Assembly (NCBI GenBank): GCA_021372355.1
Contig: JAJFUQ010000131.1
Location: 1 to 38,197, forward strand
Origin: Nocardiaceae bacterium
GTDB taxonomy: Bacteria; Actinomycetota; Actinomycetes; Mycobacteriales; Mycobacteriaceae
Direction of reading: 5' to 3'
Length of the DNA: 38,197 bases
Below are positions 9,118 to 18,997 of the stretch, one piece after another. The stretch's first letter is position 1. Each line of letters starts with the position of its first letter. The notes under the pieces are model-generated. The model worked only from the letters and a program-made list of their open reading frames with translations. It was not told the DNA's origin and made no database searches. A program made the position numbers and the translations under genes.

Positions 9118-9648
9118 TCAGGTTGTCGGCGGTAATTCCTGCGGGCGGAAGTAGCCGCCTTCGTGGTACAGCAGCGGTGCTGGCGCCGGGTCGTCCATGT
9201 CCTGGTGAACACGCAAAACCAGGCCGACGACGAGCGTGTGATCGCCGATCGGGATCAGCTTCTGGATCTTGACGCGCAGCCACAGCGGCGTGCCGTGCAG
9301 TACCGGCTCTTCGGTCGGCAGGGCGCGCCACAGACTCGGATCGCTGAATCGCTCCTCAGCGGAGCGGGCGAATCGCTCGGCGAGGTGGCGTTGATGCTCG
9401 CCGAGGAAATGGATCACGACGGTCTCGGCCTGGTAGATCGCGTCGATGCACGAAGAGACGTGTGAGATGTTGAACGAGATCAGGGGAGGGGTGAGCGAGA
9501 TCGATGCGAACGACGTCGCGGTGAACCCCATCGGACCCGTGTCGGTCTGCATCGTCACGATCGTGACGCCCGCCGGGTAGCGGCGCATGGCGGATCGATA
9601 CTGGTCAGGACCTATCCCGACCTGATTCGTCTCCACGAAACCGTCCAC
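9118..9648 (-). CDS. Flavin reductase-like domain protein
   Basis: A 176-residue flavin reductase of the HpaC/DIM6-NTAB group, expected to bind FMN or FAD and reduce it with NAD(P)H for a partner monooxygenase. The fold signature is visible: [19 protein letters not shown], then [43 protein letters not shown], and the C-terminal [13 protein letters not shown] before the GGYFRP end. GTG 9648 is used; GTG 9636 is also possible. It lies 19 nt downstream of the OHCU-like gene and 53 nt upstream of the Pls-like gene on the same strand, so the four genes may be cotranscribed. No flavin monooxygenase is seen in the window, so its partner is unknown. Confidence 0.85.
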   Translation of the reverse strand: MDGFVETNQVGIGPDQYRSAMRRYPAGVTIVTMQTDTGPMGFTATSFASISLTPPLISFNISHVSSCIDAIYQAETVVIHFLGEHQRHLAERFARSAEERFSDPSLWRALPTEEPVLHGTPLWLRVKIQKLIPIGDHTLVVGLVLRVHQDMDDPAPAPLLYHEGGYFRPQELPPTT

Positions 9649-9667
9649 GAACTCGACTCTAGCCGAG

Positions 9668-9949
9668 CTAGGGCATGTACTCCGGCCAGCCGCCGGGCGG
9701 CCCGAGCATCTCCGTCAGACGCATCGTGATGACCACGGGATGAAGCGCCGTCGACTGATCGGCGAGAGACAGCACCGTGTACTCGTCGTCGATCCGGCCG
9801 ACCAGGTCGTCATGGTTTGAAAAAGGCCGTGCATCAGCCAGTTTCGCGGCCATTGTCACGTGGTTGCAGCATTCGTAGAGGGCGTGGATCGCCTTGGATC
9901 GCGGCATCGCGTTGAACTGGTCGAGTCCGATCGATCGATGGAGAAGCAC
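9668..9949 (-). CDS. Short OHCU-decarboxylase-like (UraD-like) protein
   Basis: About 93 residues from GTG 9949. The N-terminal two thirds match the 2-oxo-4-hydroxy-4-carboxy-5-ureidoimidazoline decarboxylase pattern: [20 protein letters not shown], then [21 protein letters not shown]. Full-length members are about 160-170 residues; this one stops soon after the segment that normally reads HPRIG (here HPVVI) and so lacks the C-terminal catalytic part. GTG 9949 is preferred because AGGGGG precedes it; an upstream GTG at 10015 adds 22 residues of non-family sequence. It may be a degenerate or repurposed domain rather than an active ureide-pathway enzyme. No urate-pathway genes are nearby. Confidence 0.6.
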   Translation of the reverse strand: MLLHRSIGLDQFNAMPRSKAIHALYECCNHVTMAAKLADARPFSNHDDLVGRIDDEYTVLSLADQSTALHPVVITMRLTEMLGPPGGWPEYMP

Positions 9950-10122
9950 GGTGCCCCCTAGTTTCTCGCCTAGGTTCACACTGTTGTCGGCTGCGATGTG
10001 ATTGCCAAGACCCACGAACGCAGTGTTTCGCAGGTTTTACATAGGCAGACCTCGTGAGCGATTAAATGCAGAGACGATTCAGTCGGCTGCGACGGAGAAC
10101 CGGGATCACATAACCTGGCGAA

Positions 10123-10998
10123 GTGCTCACAGAATTGCTGAGTCTGCCGGGCGGCACATTTCGGATGGGGTCACAGGACTTCTACCCCGAAGAGGCGCCG
10201 ATTCGCGATGCTCAGGTAGGGCCGTTTTCGATCGAACGTCATCCGGTCACCAACGCGCAGTTCGCAGAGTTCGTCGCCGACACGGGCTACGTCACTGTTG
10301 CGGAACGGCCGATGGACCCGGTGCTGTATCCGGGGGTGGCCCCCGACGATCTCGCACCCGGCGCGCTCGTGTTCCGGCCGACCTCGGGGCCGGTGAATCT
10401 AGATAACTGGCAGCAGTGGTGGACGTGGGTCCCGGGGGCGTGCTGGAAGCACCCGTTCGGGCCTGACTCATCGGTGTCCGGGCGGCCGACGCACCCGGTC
10501 GTGCAGGTTTCCTACGCCGATGCCGTGGCCTACGCGCAGTGGGCCGAGCGCCGACTACCGACCGAGGCCGAATGGGAGTACGCCGCCCGCGCGGGCACGT
10601 CGACGACATACGCGTGGGGCAACGAGGTCCGGCCGAACGGGCAGCTGATGGCGAACACGTGGCAGGGCAGGTTTCCCTATGCCAATGACGGGGCCCTGGG
10701 CTGGGTTGGAACCTCGCCGGTGGGCACCTTCCCGGCGAACGGGTTCGGATTGCTCGACATGATCGGAAACGTCTGGGAGTGGACCAGCACACGATTTTCG
10801 CCGCGGTATCAGCCGATCGAAGTGACCTCGACCTGCTGCCCACCGGCCGATCTCGCTGACCCGACGATCAATCAAGTGCTGAAGGGTGGTTCGCACCTAT
10901 GTGCACCCGAATACTGTCACCGATACCGACCGGCTGCGCGCTCACCGCAATCCGTCGATAGTGCGACAACCCATATCGGGTTTCGGTGCGTTCGTTAA
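10123..10998 (+). CDS. Formylglycine-generating enzyme (sulfatase-modifying factor)
   Basis: A 291-residue FGE-family protein that oxidises the active-site Cys of type I sulfatases (CxPxR) to formylglycine. The N-terminus LPGGTFRMGSQDFYPEEAP and IERHPVTNAQFAEFV are family hallmarks, as are LPTEAEWEYAARAG and GNVWEWT. The catalytic cysteines are both present: Cys260 and Cys265 in GGSHLCAPEYCHRYRPAAR. This distinguishes it from non-catalytic FGE-sulfatase-fold proteins. GTG 10123 has only a weak ribosome-binding site. The sulfatase at 11764 contains the CSPTR target, and M. tuberculosis keeps Rv0712 (a characterised FGE) beside the sulfatase AtsA (Rv0711). The stop codon overlaps that of the convergent membrane protein gene. 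Confidence 0.95.
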   Translation: MLTELLSLPGGTFRMGSQDFYPEEAPIRDAQVGPFSIERHPVTNAQFAEFVADTGYVTVAERPMDPVLYPGVAPDDLAPGALVFRPTSGPVNLDNWQQWWTWVPGACWKHPFGPDSSVSGRPTHPVVQVSYADAVAYAQWAERRLPTEAEWEYAARAGTSTTYAWGNEVRPNGQLMANTWQGRFPYANDGALGWVGTSPVGTFPANGFGLLDMIGNVWEWTSTRFSPRYQPIEVTSTCCPPADLADPTINQVLKGGSHLCAPEYCHRYRPAARSPQSVDSATTHIGFRCVR

Positions 10999-11462
10999 CC
11001 GGTTTCGGTCCTCTTGCCCAAACTGTGCGGCAGTGAACGAAGGCTGCCGTACAACCCGCGCAGGGCATAGCCCGCGGTCACAAACGCGAGAATGATCAAA
11101 ACGATGAACATCGTCAGCCAGTTGGTTCGGTTGTGGTCGACATCCCACCAGATGATCGCGAACAAAACAGTGCAGATAAACAAGACGATGTCCCGCCAGT
11201 TGCCTTGGTAGGTGACCGCTGACGCCAGCAGTGAGTGACTGCGGTCGGCGGCTTTGACCATATCGTCGATATGCATGGTGACGACGCGCTGAACCTCGGC
11301 GCGCGTGGCTTCCTGCTCTGGCGGTATTCGGCTGAGCAGGTCCATTTCCTTGATCAATATTCCGTGTATGTCAGGTGCCCGAAACTTACCGGCGGCGGCG
11401 CCGAGCAACGCCCCGCCGAACAGGGGAACCGAGCCCAACACAATGGCACTGAGACCGGGCAT
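10995..11462 (-). CDS. Small integral membrane protein of unknown function
   Basis: About 155 residues. A short hydrophobic N-terminal segment (LSAIVLGSVPLFGGALLGAAAG) is followed by a charged, probably helical region (KEMDLLSRIPPEQEATRAEVQ, then HIDDMVKAADRS). Two membrane helices come next (DIVLFICTVLFAIIWW and WLTMFIVLIILAFVTAGY), then a basic tail. ATG 11462 is chosen because AGGA lies 6 nt upstream; ATG 11468 sits directly on that site. No family is recognised. The gene sits between the FGE and the sulfatase but on the opposite strand, with its stop sharing TTAA with the FGE stop, so it is not in their transcript. Confidence 0.7.
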   Translation of the reverse strand: MPGLSAIVLGSVPLFGGALLGAAAGKFRAPDIHGILIKEMDLLSRIPPEQEATRAEVQRVVTMHIDDMVKAADRSHSLLASAVTYQGNWRDIVLFICTVLFAIIWWDVDHNRTNWLTMFIVLIILAFVTAGYALRGLYGSLRSLPHSLGKRTETG

Positions 11463-11763
11463 CTGCATTCCTTCCGGAAAAGCTCATCGGCGTTCGATCA
11501 CATTCGTGTCCTGCAATTCAATTCCGGACCAATTGATTACACAAGACCGCAGGCTCGCCGCCGATCGAATACTCGCGTTTAAATCGGTCCATTCAGGCCC
11601 AACTTGCACTCCGCTTTCAGCTTCAAAGCCGGGAGCCGAATTGCCGTGCCGAAGGTCCCTAGACACCCATCCGGGCTTAGGAGTAGAGGTTGTGACAGGG
11701 CCACAACGGATTCCATTGATTTGGTTTGGGAATTAACTGATGGCCGCCATAGAGGAGAGATCA
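11463..11763. other. Intergenic region upstream of the arylsulfatase
   Basis: About 300 bp, visibly richer in A/T than the flanking genes, between the start of the small membrane protein (minus) and the sulfatase start (plus). It should hold both divergent promoters. TTGTGACA at 11689-11696 could be a -35 element for the sulfatase, but no convincing -10 was found. A strong ribosome-binding site, GAGGAGAG, is at 11752-11759. Short ORFs inside show no family resemblance and are not called. Confidence 0.4.
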
Positions 11764-14136
11764 GTGAATGCCCGAGACCACGTTCAAAGAACAGTACTTC
11801 CAATTCCAGATCAGCCACACGTTGGCCTGACAACCTACGACGCAAAAGATCCGGACACGAAGTATCCGCCGATCAAGGAACTGCGACCCCCATCGGGCGC
11901 GCCTAATGTCTTGGTCGTCCTGCTCGACGACGTGGGTTTCGGAGCGAGCAGCGCTTTCGGCGGACCGTGTCAAACGCCGACCTTCGAGCGGCTCGCTGCC
12001 GGCGGTTTGAAGTACACCCGCTTCCACACGACCGCGCTGTGTTCACCAACCCGTCAAGCTCTGCTGACCGGTCGCAACCATCACTCGGCGGGCATGGGAA
12101 ACGTCACCGAATTGGCGACCTCGGCACCCGGAAACTGCTCGTTCCTGCCCAACACGATTTCGCCGATCGCGCGGACGCTGAAACTGAACGGCTATTCGAC
12201 GGCGCAGTTCGGCAAGTGCCATGAGGTGCCGGTCTGGCAGACCAGCCCCATGGGCCCATTCGATTCCTGGCCCACCGGCGGCGGCGGCTTCGAGTACTTC
12301 TACGGATTCCTGGGCGGCGAGACCAACCAGTACTACCCCGCCATCTATGACGGCACGACGCCGATCGAACCAGAAGGGACGCCGGAGGACGGCTATCACT
12401 TCACCGATGACATGACGACCAAGGCGATAAAGTGGGTCCGCCAGCAGAAGTCACTGATGCCCGACAAGCCATTCTTCGTCTACTACGCTCCGGGCGCCAC
12501 GCACGCGCCGCATCAGGTCCCGAAGGAATGGGCTGACAAGTACAAGGGTGAATTCGACAAAGGCTGGGACAAGGTTCGCGAGGAGACGATCGCCCGTCAG
12601 AAGGATCTCGGCGTCGTCCCGCAGGACTGTGTGTTGACCGAGCGCCATGACGGAATTCCGGCGTGGGATGAGATGCCTGCCGAGCTGAAGCCGGCGCTCA
12701 TCCGGCAGATGGAGATCTACGCGGGCTTCCTCGAACACACCGATCATCACATCGGGCGACTGATCAACGCGCTCGACGACCTGGAGATCCTCGGGGACAC
12801 GCTGGTCTACGTGATCATCGGCGACAACGGCGCCTCGGCCGAGGGGTCCCTGCAGGGCACGTTCAACGAGATGCTGACGCTCAGCGGTTTCGGCCACCTG
12901 GAGACAGCCGAGTTCATGACCGAGCGCCTCGACAAGTTCGGCGGGGTGGAGGCGTACAACCACTACGCGGTGGGTTGGGCACATGCGATGGACGCGCCCT
13001 ACCAGTGGACCAAGCAGGTGGCATCGCACTTCGGCGGTACGCGCAATGGCGTGGTTGTGCACTGGCCCAACGGGATCCAGGACAAGGGTGGCATCCGAAA
13101 TCAGTTCCACCACGTGATCGACGTCGCGCCGACGCTCCTCGACGTGGCGGGTATCCCCGAGCCGGTGTTCGTCAATGGCGTACAGCAGAAGCCGATCGAG
13201 GGCGTCAGCATGGCGTATTCGTTTGACGCGGCCGACGCGCCCGACCGTCATGAAACGCAGTACTTCGAGATGTTCGGAAATCGCGGTATCTACCACAAGG
13301 GCTGGACCGCGCTGACCAGGCACCGTACCCCCTGGAAGTCGGGTGCGGAGGTGCTGCCGGCGTTCGACGACGATGTGTGGGAGCTGTACGACACGACAAC
13401 GGACTGGAGCCAGTCCCACGATCTCGCCAAGGAAAATCCCCAGAAGCTGCATGACCTGCAGCGCCTGCGGCTGATCGAGGCGGTCAAGTACAACGTGGTT
13501 CCGTTGGACGACCGATTCACCGAGCGGGCCAATCCAGACATCGCCGGACGCCCGCAGCTGGTGAAGGGCAACCGGCAGCTGTTGTTCGGCGGCATGGGTC
13601 GGCTGACCGAGAACACGATCGTCAACTACAAGAACAAGTCGCACGCGGTGACCGCCGAGATCGTGGTCCCCGAATCTGGCGCGCAAGGCGTGATCGTCGC
13701 CGCGGGCGGCATCTCGGGCGGTTGGAGCATGTACGCAAAGGACGGAAAGCCCAAGTACTGCTACAACTTCTACGGCATCACGTACTACAACGTGGAAGGC
13801 GACCGGGAGATCCCGCCTGGAAAGCACCAGCTGCGGATGGAGTTCGACTACGACGGCGGAGGCATCGCAAAGGGCGGAACAGTCACGTTCTACCTCGATG
13901 GCGAGAAGTCCGGGCAAGGTCGCGTGGACCAGACGGAACCATTCGTCTTTTCCGCGGACGAGACGTTCGACGTCGGTGATGAATTCGGGTCGCCGGTCAC
14001 CTCCGACTATCCGACACCGAAGAAGTTCAACGGTGAGGTCAATTGGGTCCAGATCGACATCGACAAGGATGCCGAAGACCAGGATCACTTCATCTCAGCG
14101 GAGGAACGCCTGCGCGTCGTGATGGCGCTGCAGTAG
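11764..14136 (+). CDS. Type I arylsulfatase (formylglycine-dependent)
   Basis: A 790-residue sulfatase hydrolysing sulfate esters. The metal-binding NVLVVLLDDVGFG is at about 48-60. The formylglycine motif CSPTR is at 93-97 and is followed by LLTGRNHHSAGMG. IIGDNGASAEG carries further metal ligands, and HVIDVAPTLLDVAGIP is the conserved late element. A C-terminal beta-sandwich-like region (about 600-790) follows, as in the long AtsA-type enzymes. GTG 11764 is chosen because GGAG at 11754-11757 is 6 nt away; ATG 11740 would add eight residues and has no site. There is no signal peptide, so a cytosolic or non-Sec location is likely. The FGE 0.8 kb upstream would activate it. A hairpin follows the stop. 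Confidence 0.95.
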   Translation: MNARDHVQRTVLPIPDQPHVGLTTYDAKDPDTKYPPIKELRPPSGAPNVLVVLLDDVGFGASSAFGGPCQTPTFERLAAGGLKYTRFHTTALCSPTRQALLTGRNHHSAGMGNVTELATSAPGNCSFLPNTISPIARTLKLNGYSTAQFGKCHEVPVWQTSPMGPFDSWPTGGGGFEYFYGFLGGETNQYYPAIYDGTTPIEPEGTPEDGYHFTDDMTTKAIKWVRQQKSLMPDKPFFVYYAPGATHAPHQVPKEWADKYKGEFDKGWDKVREETIARQKDLGVVPQDCVLTERHDGIPAWDEMPAELKPALIRQMEIYAGFLEHTDHHIGRLINALDDLEILGDTLVYVIIGDNGASAEGSLQGTFNEMLTLSGFGHLETAEFMTERLDKFGGVEAYNHYAVGWAHAMDAPYQWTKQVASHFGGTRNGVVVHWPNGIQDKGGIRNQFHHVIDVAPTLLDVAGIPEPVFVNGVQQKPIEGVSMAYSFDAADAPDRHETQYFEMFGNRGIYHKGWTALTRHRTPWKSGAEVLPAFDDDVWELYDTTTDWSQSHDLAKENPQKLHDLQRLRLIEAVKYNVVPLDDRFTERANPDIAGRPQLVKGNRQLLFGGMGRLTENTIVNYKNKSHAVTAEIVVPESGAQGVIVAAGGISGGWSMYAKDGKPKYCYNFYGITYYNVEGDREIPPGKHQLRMEFDYDGGGIAKGGTVTFYLDGEKSGQGRVDQTEPFVFSADETFDVGDEFGSPVTSDYPTPKKFNGEVNWVQIDIDKDAEDQDHFISAEERLRVVMALQ

Positions 14137-14143
14137 AGGCGTG

Positions 14144-14173
14144 ACCGGCGACCACCAGCAGGTGGTCGCCGGT
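14144..14173 (+). terminator. Hairpin terminator after the arylsulfatase
   Basis: ACCGGCGACCACC (14144-14156) and GGTGGTCGCCGGT (14161-14173) form a perfect 13-bp stem with loop AGCA. It begins 7 nt after the stop codon. The following CTTCCCTTT is only weakly T-rich, as in many high-GC actinobacterial terminators. Confidence 0.75.
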
Positions 14174-14310
14174 CTTCCCTTTGCTAGCCGATCGCTCAAC
14201 TCCACAGCCCGATTGCGGATAGCCTTTTTTGATCTTGGCTTTTCGGCCACGCAATTTGGCGAGTCCGCAAAATACGCGTGGCGTCCTACGTCGACGGCGA
14301 CGGAGACACC

Positions 14311-17300
14311 GTGAGTTCAACGGCTACCGTGACACCCCTCGGGCAGTGGTGTGCGCGCGTATCCGGGGTCCTCACCCGCTGGCCGAAGGCCGCGATCATG
14401 ACCTGGCTGGCGATCGCGGCGATCACGAATATCGCGTGGCCTCAGCTGGGATCCATCATCGAACAACAGGCTCCGCCCTCGTTGCCGCCGGATGCGCACT
14501 CAGTGCAGTTGTTCGCCACCATGGCCCATGCCTTCGACGAGCAGGGCGCGCAGAATTCCGCGGTCATCGTCATCGACGGGCCAGACACGAACTCGACGAA
14601 AAGGCAGCAACTCCATAGCGCTCTCGCGTTAAAACTCGCGGCCGCCAAACCGGACGTACTGTCCGTCTCGGATCCGCTGGCGGACGAGCGAACTCGCTCT
14701 GCCGCAATCAGCAAGGACGGTCGGGTATCGCTGCTGACCGTTCGGCTCCGGGGCGATCCCGGGTCGCCGGCAACCGCCGAAAGCGTCGCCACCGTACGTG
14801 AGATCACCGCGGAGACTCTCGGCGGTTCTGGTCTCAAGGGTTACGTGAGCGGACCGCCGGGATCGGTCGCCGACACGTTCGTGACCACGACCAACGCACT
14901 GGCGAAGATCACGGCGGCAACCGGAGTGCTGATTGCGGTCATTCTCCTGGTCGTTTATCGATCAGTGGTGACGGCGCTGATCCCGCTCGTGTCGCTCGGC
15001 CTGGGGATCGGGACTGCTCGGGGTGTCGTTTCCGGGCTCGGCATTCTCGGCATGCCGGTGTCGGCGAACGCGGAAGCGCTGATGACCGTCGTCGTCATCG
15101 CGGTGGGCATCGACTACTCGGTGTTCCTCATCAGTCGTTTTCACGAACGCGTTCGCGAGGGCTCCTCGCCAGAGGACGGAATCGTTTCGGCTTCGGCGGC
15201 GATCGGTCCGGTCATCCTGGCGTCGGCGGCAACGGTCATCGCCGCGTCCGTCGCGATCGCATTCGCCAAGCTCAAGCCGCTGGCGTCGATGGGCCCGATG
15301 CTCGCGGTCGGGGTAGCGACGGGCTGCGTCTGCGCGTTGACTCTCACGCCGGCCGTCCTGACCGTGGCCGCTCGCAAAGGCTACGGACTACCGAAACCGG
15401 AGCGAGCCCAGGCGTACTGGGAACGCGTGGGGCGGGCGGTCGTCCGCAGGCCGGTCCGAATGCTCGGCGCGGCGCTGGCGTTGCTGGGCGTGCTGGCCGG
15501 GCTGAGCGCACTGATGAACCCGGGCTATGACGACCGCTCGGCGCTCCCGTCGACCGTCGAAAGTAACCAGGGGTTCGCGTTGGTCGCACGAAACTTCGCC
15601 CCGAATGTGCTCTATCCACAGTTCTTGCTCATCCAGACCGACAAGGACGTCCGAACGCCGGAGGGCCTCGCCGATCTCGAACAGCTTGCCGGGAGGGTCG
15701 CGCAACTACCCGGTGTCTCCGCTGTTCGCGGAATAACTCGTCCGGACGGCCACAAGCTGACGGAAGCCACGATTGCGTGGCAGATGGGCAAACTGGGCGA
15801 CCAGGTCGCGGACTCGAGCGCGGCGGTGACGAAGTACAAGCCACAGCTGGACAACCTGACCACAGCCGCAAAGCTCATCCAAGACGAATTCTCGGGGACG
15901 TCCTTGCCGGATTTCGATCGTCTGGTGGCCACGATGCCGGCGATGCTTTCGGCATCTGATCAGGCAATGGCGTTGCTCGACCGCTACCAGCCGCTCATCC
16001 AACAGCTGGCGAAGTCCCAGGCGTTGCTCGACCAGGCTGATTTCGCGATGGCGCACATGGACGAGTGGGCGCACACCGCACAGGAGGTGGCGCACACGCT
16101 GCGGCCGATCATCGAGGGGCTCGAGCACTTTCCGTGGTGCGCGGTGACGCCGGATTGCGCGAAGTTACTCCCGCAGTTGAAGCAACTGCAGACCCTGTCC
16201 GACGGCGAGGTCTTCGCCGAGCTCGTGGCGCTTCGCGACGCGATGCAACAGGCCACCGGGGGCCAGCCCATCTCTCAGTCGATTCAGGAAATGACCTCAC
16301 TGTTCGACCAGATGGCGGCCATCGTCGGCGGGACGGACCTCGCGTCGATCACTTCCGCCGCCGGCAAATTCGTCGACCTGTACCCGCAGCTCAAGGCGAT
16401 GGGCCTGACCGACTTTCCAGAGATGTCGCGGATGGTCAACGAGCTCACCGGGCAGTCGAGCGGCATGTTCGATGCCTTGGGACAAATGGCCGACTACCTG
16501 CATAAAGTGTCACGCGAAGCAGCCTCGCCGGCCGCTTCGGGATTCTTCATGGACAACACGATCCTGCAGAATCCGGACTTCAAGACCGCGGCCAAGATGT
16601 TCATTTCGCCGGACGGACGAACGGTCCGCTACCTCGTGGAATCGACCGAGGACCACTACTGCGCCGAGTCGCGGGCCTTGGTCGATCGGATCGACGAGAC
16701 GGCCGCGGGTGCACTGCCGAACACCTCGTTACAGGGTGCGACGGTGGGTCTTGCGGGCTTCCCGGCCGTCGTGACGGACCTCCAGCACTATTTCAGCCGC
16801 GACCTGCGGACGGTCGTCATTGCGACGCTGATCGTCGTCTTCCTGATCCTCGCCCTGCTGTTGCGCGCCGTCGTGGCACCGATCTATCTGCTGATCACCG
16901 TCGGGCTGACGTATCTGTCGGCGCTCGGTGCCGGGGTGCTGGTGTTCCAGGTGATTCTCGGCGATCACGTGTTCTGGTGGGTGCCCATGATCACGTTCAT
17001 TCTGTTGGTCGCGGTCGGTGCGGACTACAACCTGCTGTTGATGGCCCGGCTACGCGAAGAGACCGGTGAGTCCTATCGCGAGGGAGTCGTCCGCACGGTC
17101 GCGAACACCGGTTCAGTGATCACCTCGGCGGGAATGATCTTCGCGGCCAGCATGTTCGGTCTCATCGCCGGTGGCCTCGGGTTCATGACGCAGATGGGAT
17201 TCGTCATCGGCTTCGGCATCCTGCTGGACACCTTCCTCGTCCGGACGGTCGTCGTACCCGCGATCGCGACGATCCTCGGGCGATACAGCTGGTGGCCGTC

Positions 17301-17337
17301 TACGGTCCATCGCCGGGAGCGAGCGCATCGGCGATGA
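14311..17337 (+). CDS. MmpL/RND-family transporter
   Basis: A 1008-residue inner-membrane transporter of the MmpL group, which moves lipids or siderophores to the envelope using proton flow. The two-repeat RND layout is clear: TM1 ([18 protein letters not shown]), a first porter domain, a TM block with [20 protein letters not shown], a long second porter region, then TM blocks including [20 protein letters not shown]. The Asp-Tyr pairs in the two blocks are the proton-relay residues of MmpL proteins. The large helical extracytoplasmic insert (about 500-750) is rich in Gln, Met and Leu. GTG 14311 is chosen for GGAG at 14302-14305; GTG 14278 is in frame further upstream. No MmpS gene is adjacent. 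The substrate is unknown. The last 38 bp overlap the convergent pgm gene. Confidence 0.92.
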   Translation: MSSTATVTPLGQWCARVSGVLTRWPKAAIMTWLAIAAITNIAWPQLGSIIEQQAPPSLPPDAHSVQLFATMAHAFDEQGAQNSAVIVIDGPDTNSTKRQQLHSALALKLAAAKPDVLSVSDPLADERTRSAAISKDGRVSLLTVRLRGDPGSPATAESVATVREITAETLGGSGLKGYVSGPPGSVADTFVTTTNALAKITAATGVLIAVILLVVYRSVVTALIPLVSLGLGIGTARGVVSGLGILGMPVSANAEALMTVVVIAVGIDYSVFLISRFHERVREGSSPEDGIVSASAAIGPVILASAATVIAASVAIAFAKLKPLASMGPMLAVGVATGCVCALTLTPAVLTVAARKGYGLPKPERAQAYWERVGRAVVRRPVRMLGAALALLGVLAGLSALMNPGYDDRSALPSTVESNQGFALVARNFAPNVLYPQFLLIQTDKDVRTPEGLADLEQLAGRVAQLPGVSAVRGITRPDGHKLTEATIAWQMGKLGDQVADSSAAVTKYKPQLDNLTTAAKLIQDEFSGTSLPDFDRLVATMPAMLSASDQAMALLDRYQPLIQQLAKSQALLDQADFAMAHMDEWAHTAQEVAHTLRPIIEGLEHFPWCAVTPDCAKLLPQLKQLQTLSDGEVFAELVALRDAMQQATGGQPISQSIQEMTSLFDQMAAIVGGTDLASITSAAGKFVDLYPQLKAMGLTDFPEMSRMVNELTGQSSGMFDALGQMADYLHKVSREAASPAASGFFMDNTILQNPDFKTAAKMFISPDGRTVRYLVESTEDHYCAESRALVDRIDETAAGALPNTSLQGATVGLAGFPAVVTDLQHYFSRDLRTVVIATLIVVFLILALLLRAVVAPIYLLITVGLTYLSALGAGVLVFQVILGDHVFWWVPMITFILLVAVGADYNLLLMARLREETGESYREGVVRTVANTGSVITSAGMIFAASMFGLIAGGLGFMTQMGFVIGFGILLDTFLVRTVVVPAIATILGRYSWWPSTVHRRERAHRR

Positions 17338-18955
17338 CCCGCCGCGCCTCGTCCTGCACCTGCGCAAGATGCGCGGGCCCGCGAAGCGACTCGGCGTAGA
17401 GCTTGTAGACGTCTTCGGTTCCGGACGGTCTGGCGGCGAACCACGCGAAGTCGGTCTGAACCTTGAGCCCGCCGATCGCCGCTCCGTTGCCGGGTGCGTG
17501 CGACAGCTTGCCGGTGATGGGGTCGCCGGCCAGTACGGTTGCCGTGACCGCCTCGGGCGAGAGCTTGGCGAGCGCTGCCTTCTGCGCCGGCGACGCGGCT
17601 GCGTCGATTCGCTCGTAGGCGGCAGCTCCGAATTCGGCCGTGAGTTCGGCATAGCGCTGCGACGGCGTCTTGCCGGTGACGGCGAGGATCTCCGCCGCGA
17701 GCAGACACAGAATCAGCCCGTCCTTGTCGGTCGACCAGACGGTGCCGTCCTTGCGGAGGAACGAAGCGCCCGCGGACTCCTCGCCACCGAACGCCACGGT
17801 TCCGTCGATGAGCCCGGGGATGAACCACTTGAATCCGACCGGGACTTCGAGCAGTGGGCGGCCCAGGGCAGCTGCGACGCGGTCGATGATCATCGACGAC
17901 ACGAGCGTCTTGCCGACGGCGGCCTCAGCGGGCCAGTTCGGGCGGTGCGAGAAGAGGTAGTCGATCGCGACCGCGAGAAAGTGATTCGGGTTCATCAGAC
18001 CGGCGTCGGGCGTCACGATCCCGTGGCGGTCGGCGTCGGCGTCGTTTCCGGTCAGAATGTCGAAGTCGTTTCGGCGCGCGACCAGAGACGCCATCGCGGA
18101 CGGGGAGGACGGGTCCATGCGGATCTTCTCGTCCCAGTCAAGCGTCATGAATCGCCAGGTCGGGTCGACCTCGGGATTGACGACCGTCAGATTGAGTCCG
18201 TAGGTCTCGGCGATGAGCTCCCAGTACTCGACGGATGCGCCACCGAGAGGGTCGGCACCGATCCGGATGCCGGATTTCCGGATGGCCTCGAGGTCGATGA
18301 CCGACCCGAGATCGTGCACATAGGCCGCGCGGAAGTTGTAGGGCTCCAACGGTTCCCCGGCAGCTCGACGGACATCGGCGCAGCCCGCGGCGATCAGCTC
18401 GTTCGCGCGATTCGCGATCCAGCTCGTGGCATCGGTATCGGCGGGACCGCCGTGCGGCGGGTTGTACTTGAATCCGCCGTCGCGTGGCGGGTTGTGGCTC
18501 GGCGTCACGACGATGCCGTCCGCCCGACCGGGGTCGGTGTCCTCGCGCCCCTGGTTGAACGCGAGAATCGCGTGGCTTACCGCTGGCGTGGGCACCCAGG
18601 AATCGCGCGAGTCCGGGCGCACGTCGATACCGTTGCCGAGCAGCACCTCGATGGCGGTGTTCTCTGCTGGTTTGGACAGGCCGTGCGTATCCCGGCCGAT
18701 GAACACGGGTCCGGCAATCCCTTGCGCCACTCGATAATCGACGATCGCCTGAGTCGTCGCGAGGATGTGGTCCTCGTTGAAACTCGTCGACAACGACGAA
18801 CCGCGATGGCCGCTCGTACCAAAGACGACGCGTTGTTCTGGAATCGACACGTCCGGCTTGAGGGCGTAGTACGCGACGACGAGTTCGTCGATGTCGATGA
18901 GATCGGATTCGGCGGCGGGTTGTCCTGCACGGCTCACAACGTCAGAGTGCCCCAT
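17300..18955 (-). CDS. pgm: Phosphoglucomutase (alpha-D-glucose phosphate-specific)
   Basis: A 551-residue cytosolic enzyme interconverting glucose 1-phosphate and glucose 6-phosphate, feeding glycogen, trehalose and cell-wall sugar synthesis. [13 protein letters not shown] opens domain 1. The phosphoserine loop is [19 protein letters not shown], with catalytic Ser153. The metal loop is [13 protein letters not shown], sugar recognition is GGEESAG, and the phosphate-binding end is [11 protein letters not shown]. Length matches PgmA of relatives. ATG 18955 lies inside a 36-bp inverted repeat; GTG 18937 ([11 protein letters not shown]) aligns better with the N-terminus I recall for M. tuberculosis PgmA and may be the true start. 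The 3' end overlaps the mmpL gene. It is downstream of ppa on the same strand but probably separated from it by the hairpin. Confidence 0.94.
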   Translation of the reverse strand: MGHSDVVSRAGQPAAESDLIDIDELVVAYYALKPDVSIPEQRVVFGTSGHRGSSLSTSFNEDHILATTQAIVDYRVAQGIAGPVFIGRDTHGLSKPAENTAIEVLLGNGIDVRPDSRDSWVPTPAVSHAILAFNQGREDTDPGRADGIVVTPSHNPPRDGGFKYNPPHGGPADTDATSWIANRANELIAAGCADVRRAAGEPLEPYNFRAAYVHDLGSVIDLEAIRKSGIRIGADPLGGASVEYWELIAETYGLNLTVVNPEVDPTWRFMTLDWDEKIRMDPSSPSAMASLVARRNDFDILTGNDADADRHGIVTPDAGLMNPNHFLAVAIDYLFSHRPNWPAEAAVGKTLVSSMIIDRVAAALGRPLLEVPVGFKWFIPGLIDGTVAFGGEESAGASFLRKDGTVWSTDKDGLILCLLAAEILAVTGKTPSQRYAELTAEFGAAAYERIDAAASPAQKAALAKLSPEAVTATVLAGDPITGKLSHAPGNGAAIGGLKVQTDFAWFAARPSGTEDVYKLYAESLRGPAHLAQVQDEARRVIADALAPGDGP

Positions 18956-18980
18956 TACCGACGTCGGTAACGGGGCACTC
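18945..18980 (-). terminator. 36-bp inverted repeat between ppa and pgm (probable terminator or 5' structure)
   Basis: The outer arms GAGTGCCCC (18945-18953) and GGGGCACTC (18972-18980) enclose a perfect 16-bp palindrome, TTACCGACGTCGGTAA (18955-18970), with only one mismatched pair (18954/18971). It begins 17 nt after the restored end of ppa and covers the outermost pgm ATG. There is no T-run, so it may be a terminator, a processing site, a DNA operator or a structure affecting pgm translation. Confidence 0.6.
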
Positions 18981-18997
18981 GTGAAAGTCAGTCTGGC

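Noticed and set aside
12451..14088. 545-aa minus-strand ORF opposite the sulfatase
   Set aside because: His/Arg/Val-rich frame shadow with no recognisable motif; the sulfatase frame has all catalytic elements.
17369..18970. 533-aa plus-strand ORF opposite pgm
   Set aside because: Antisense shadow; pgm is complete on the other strand.
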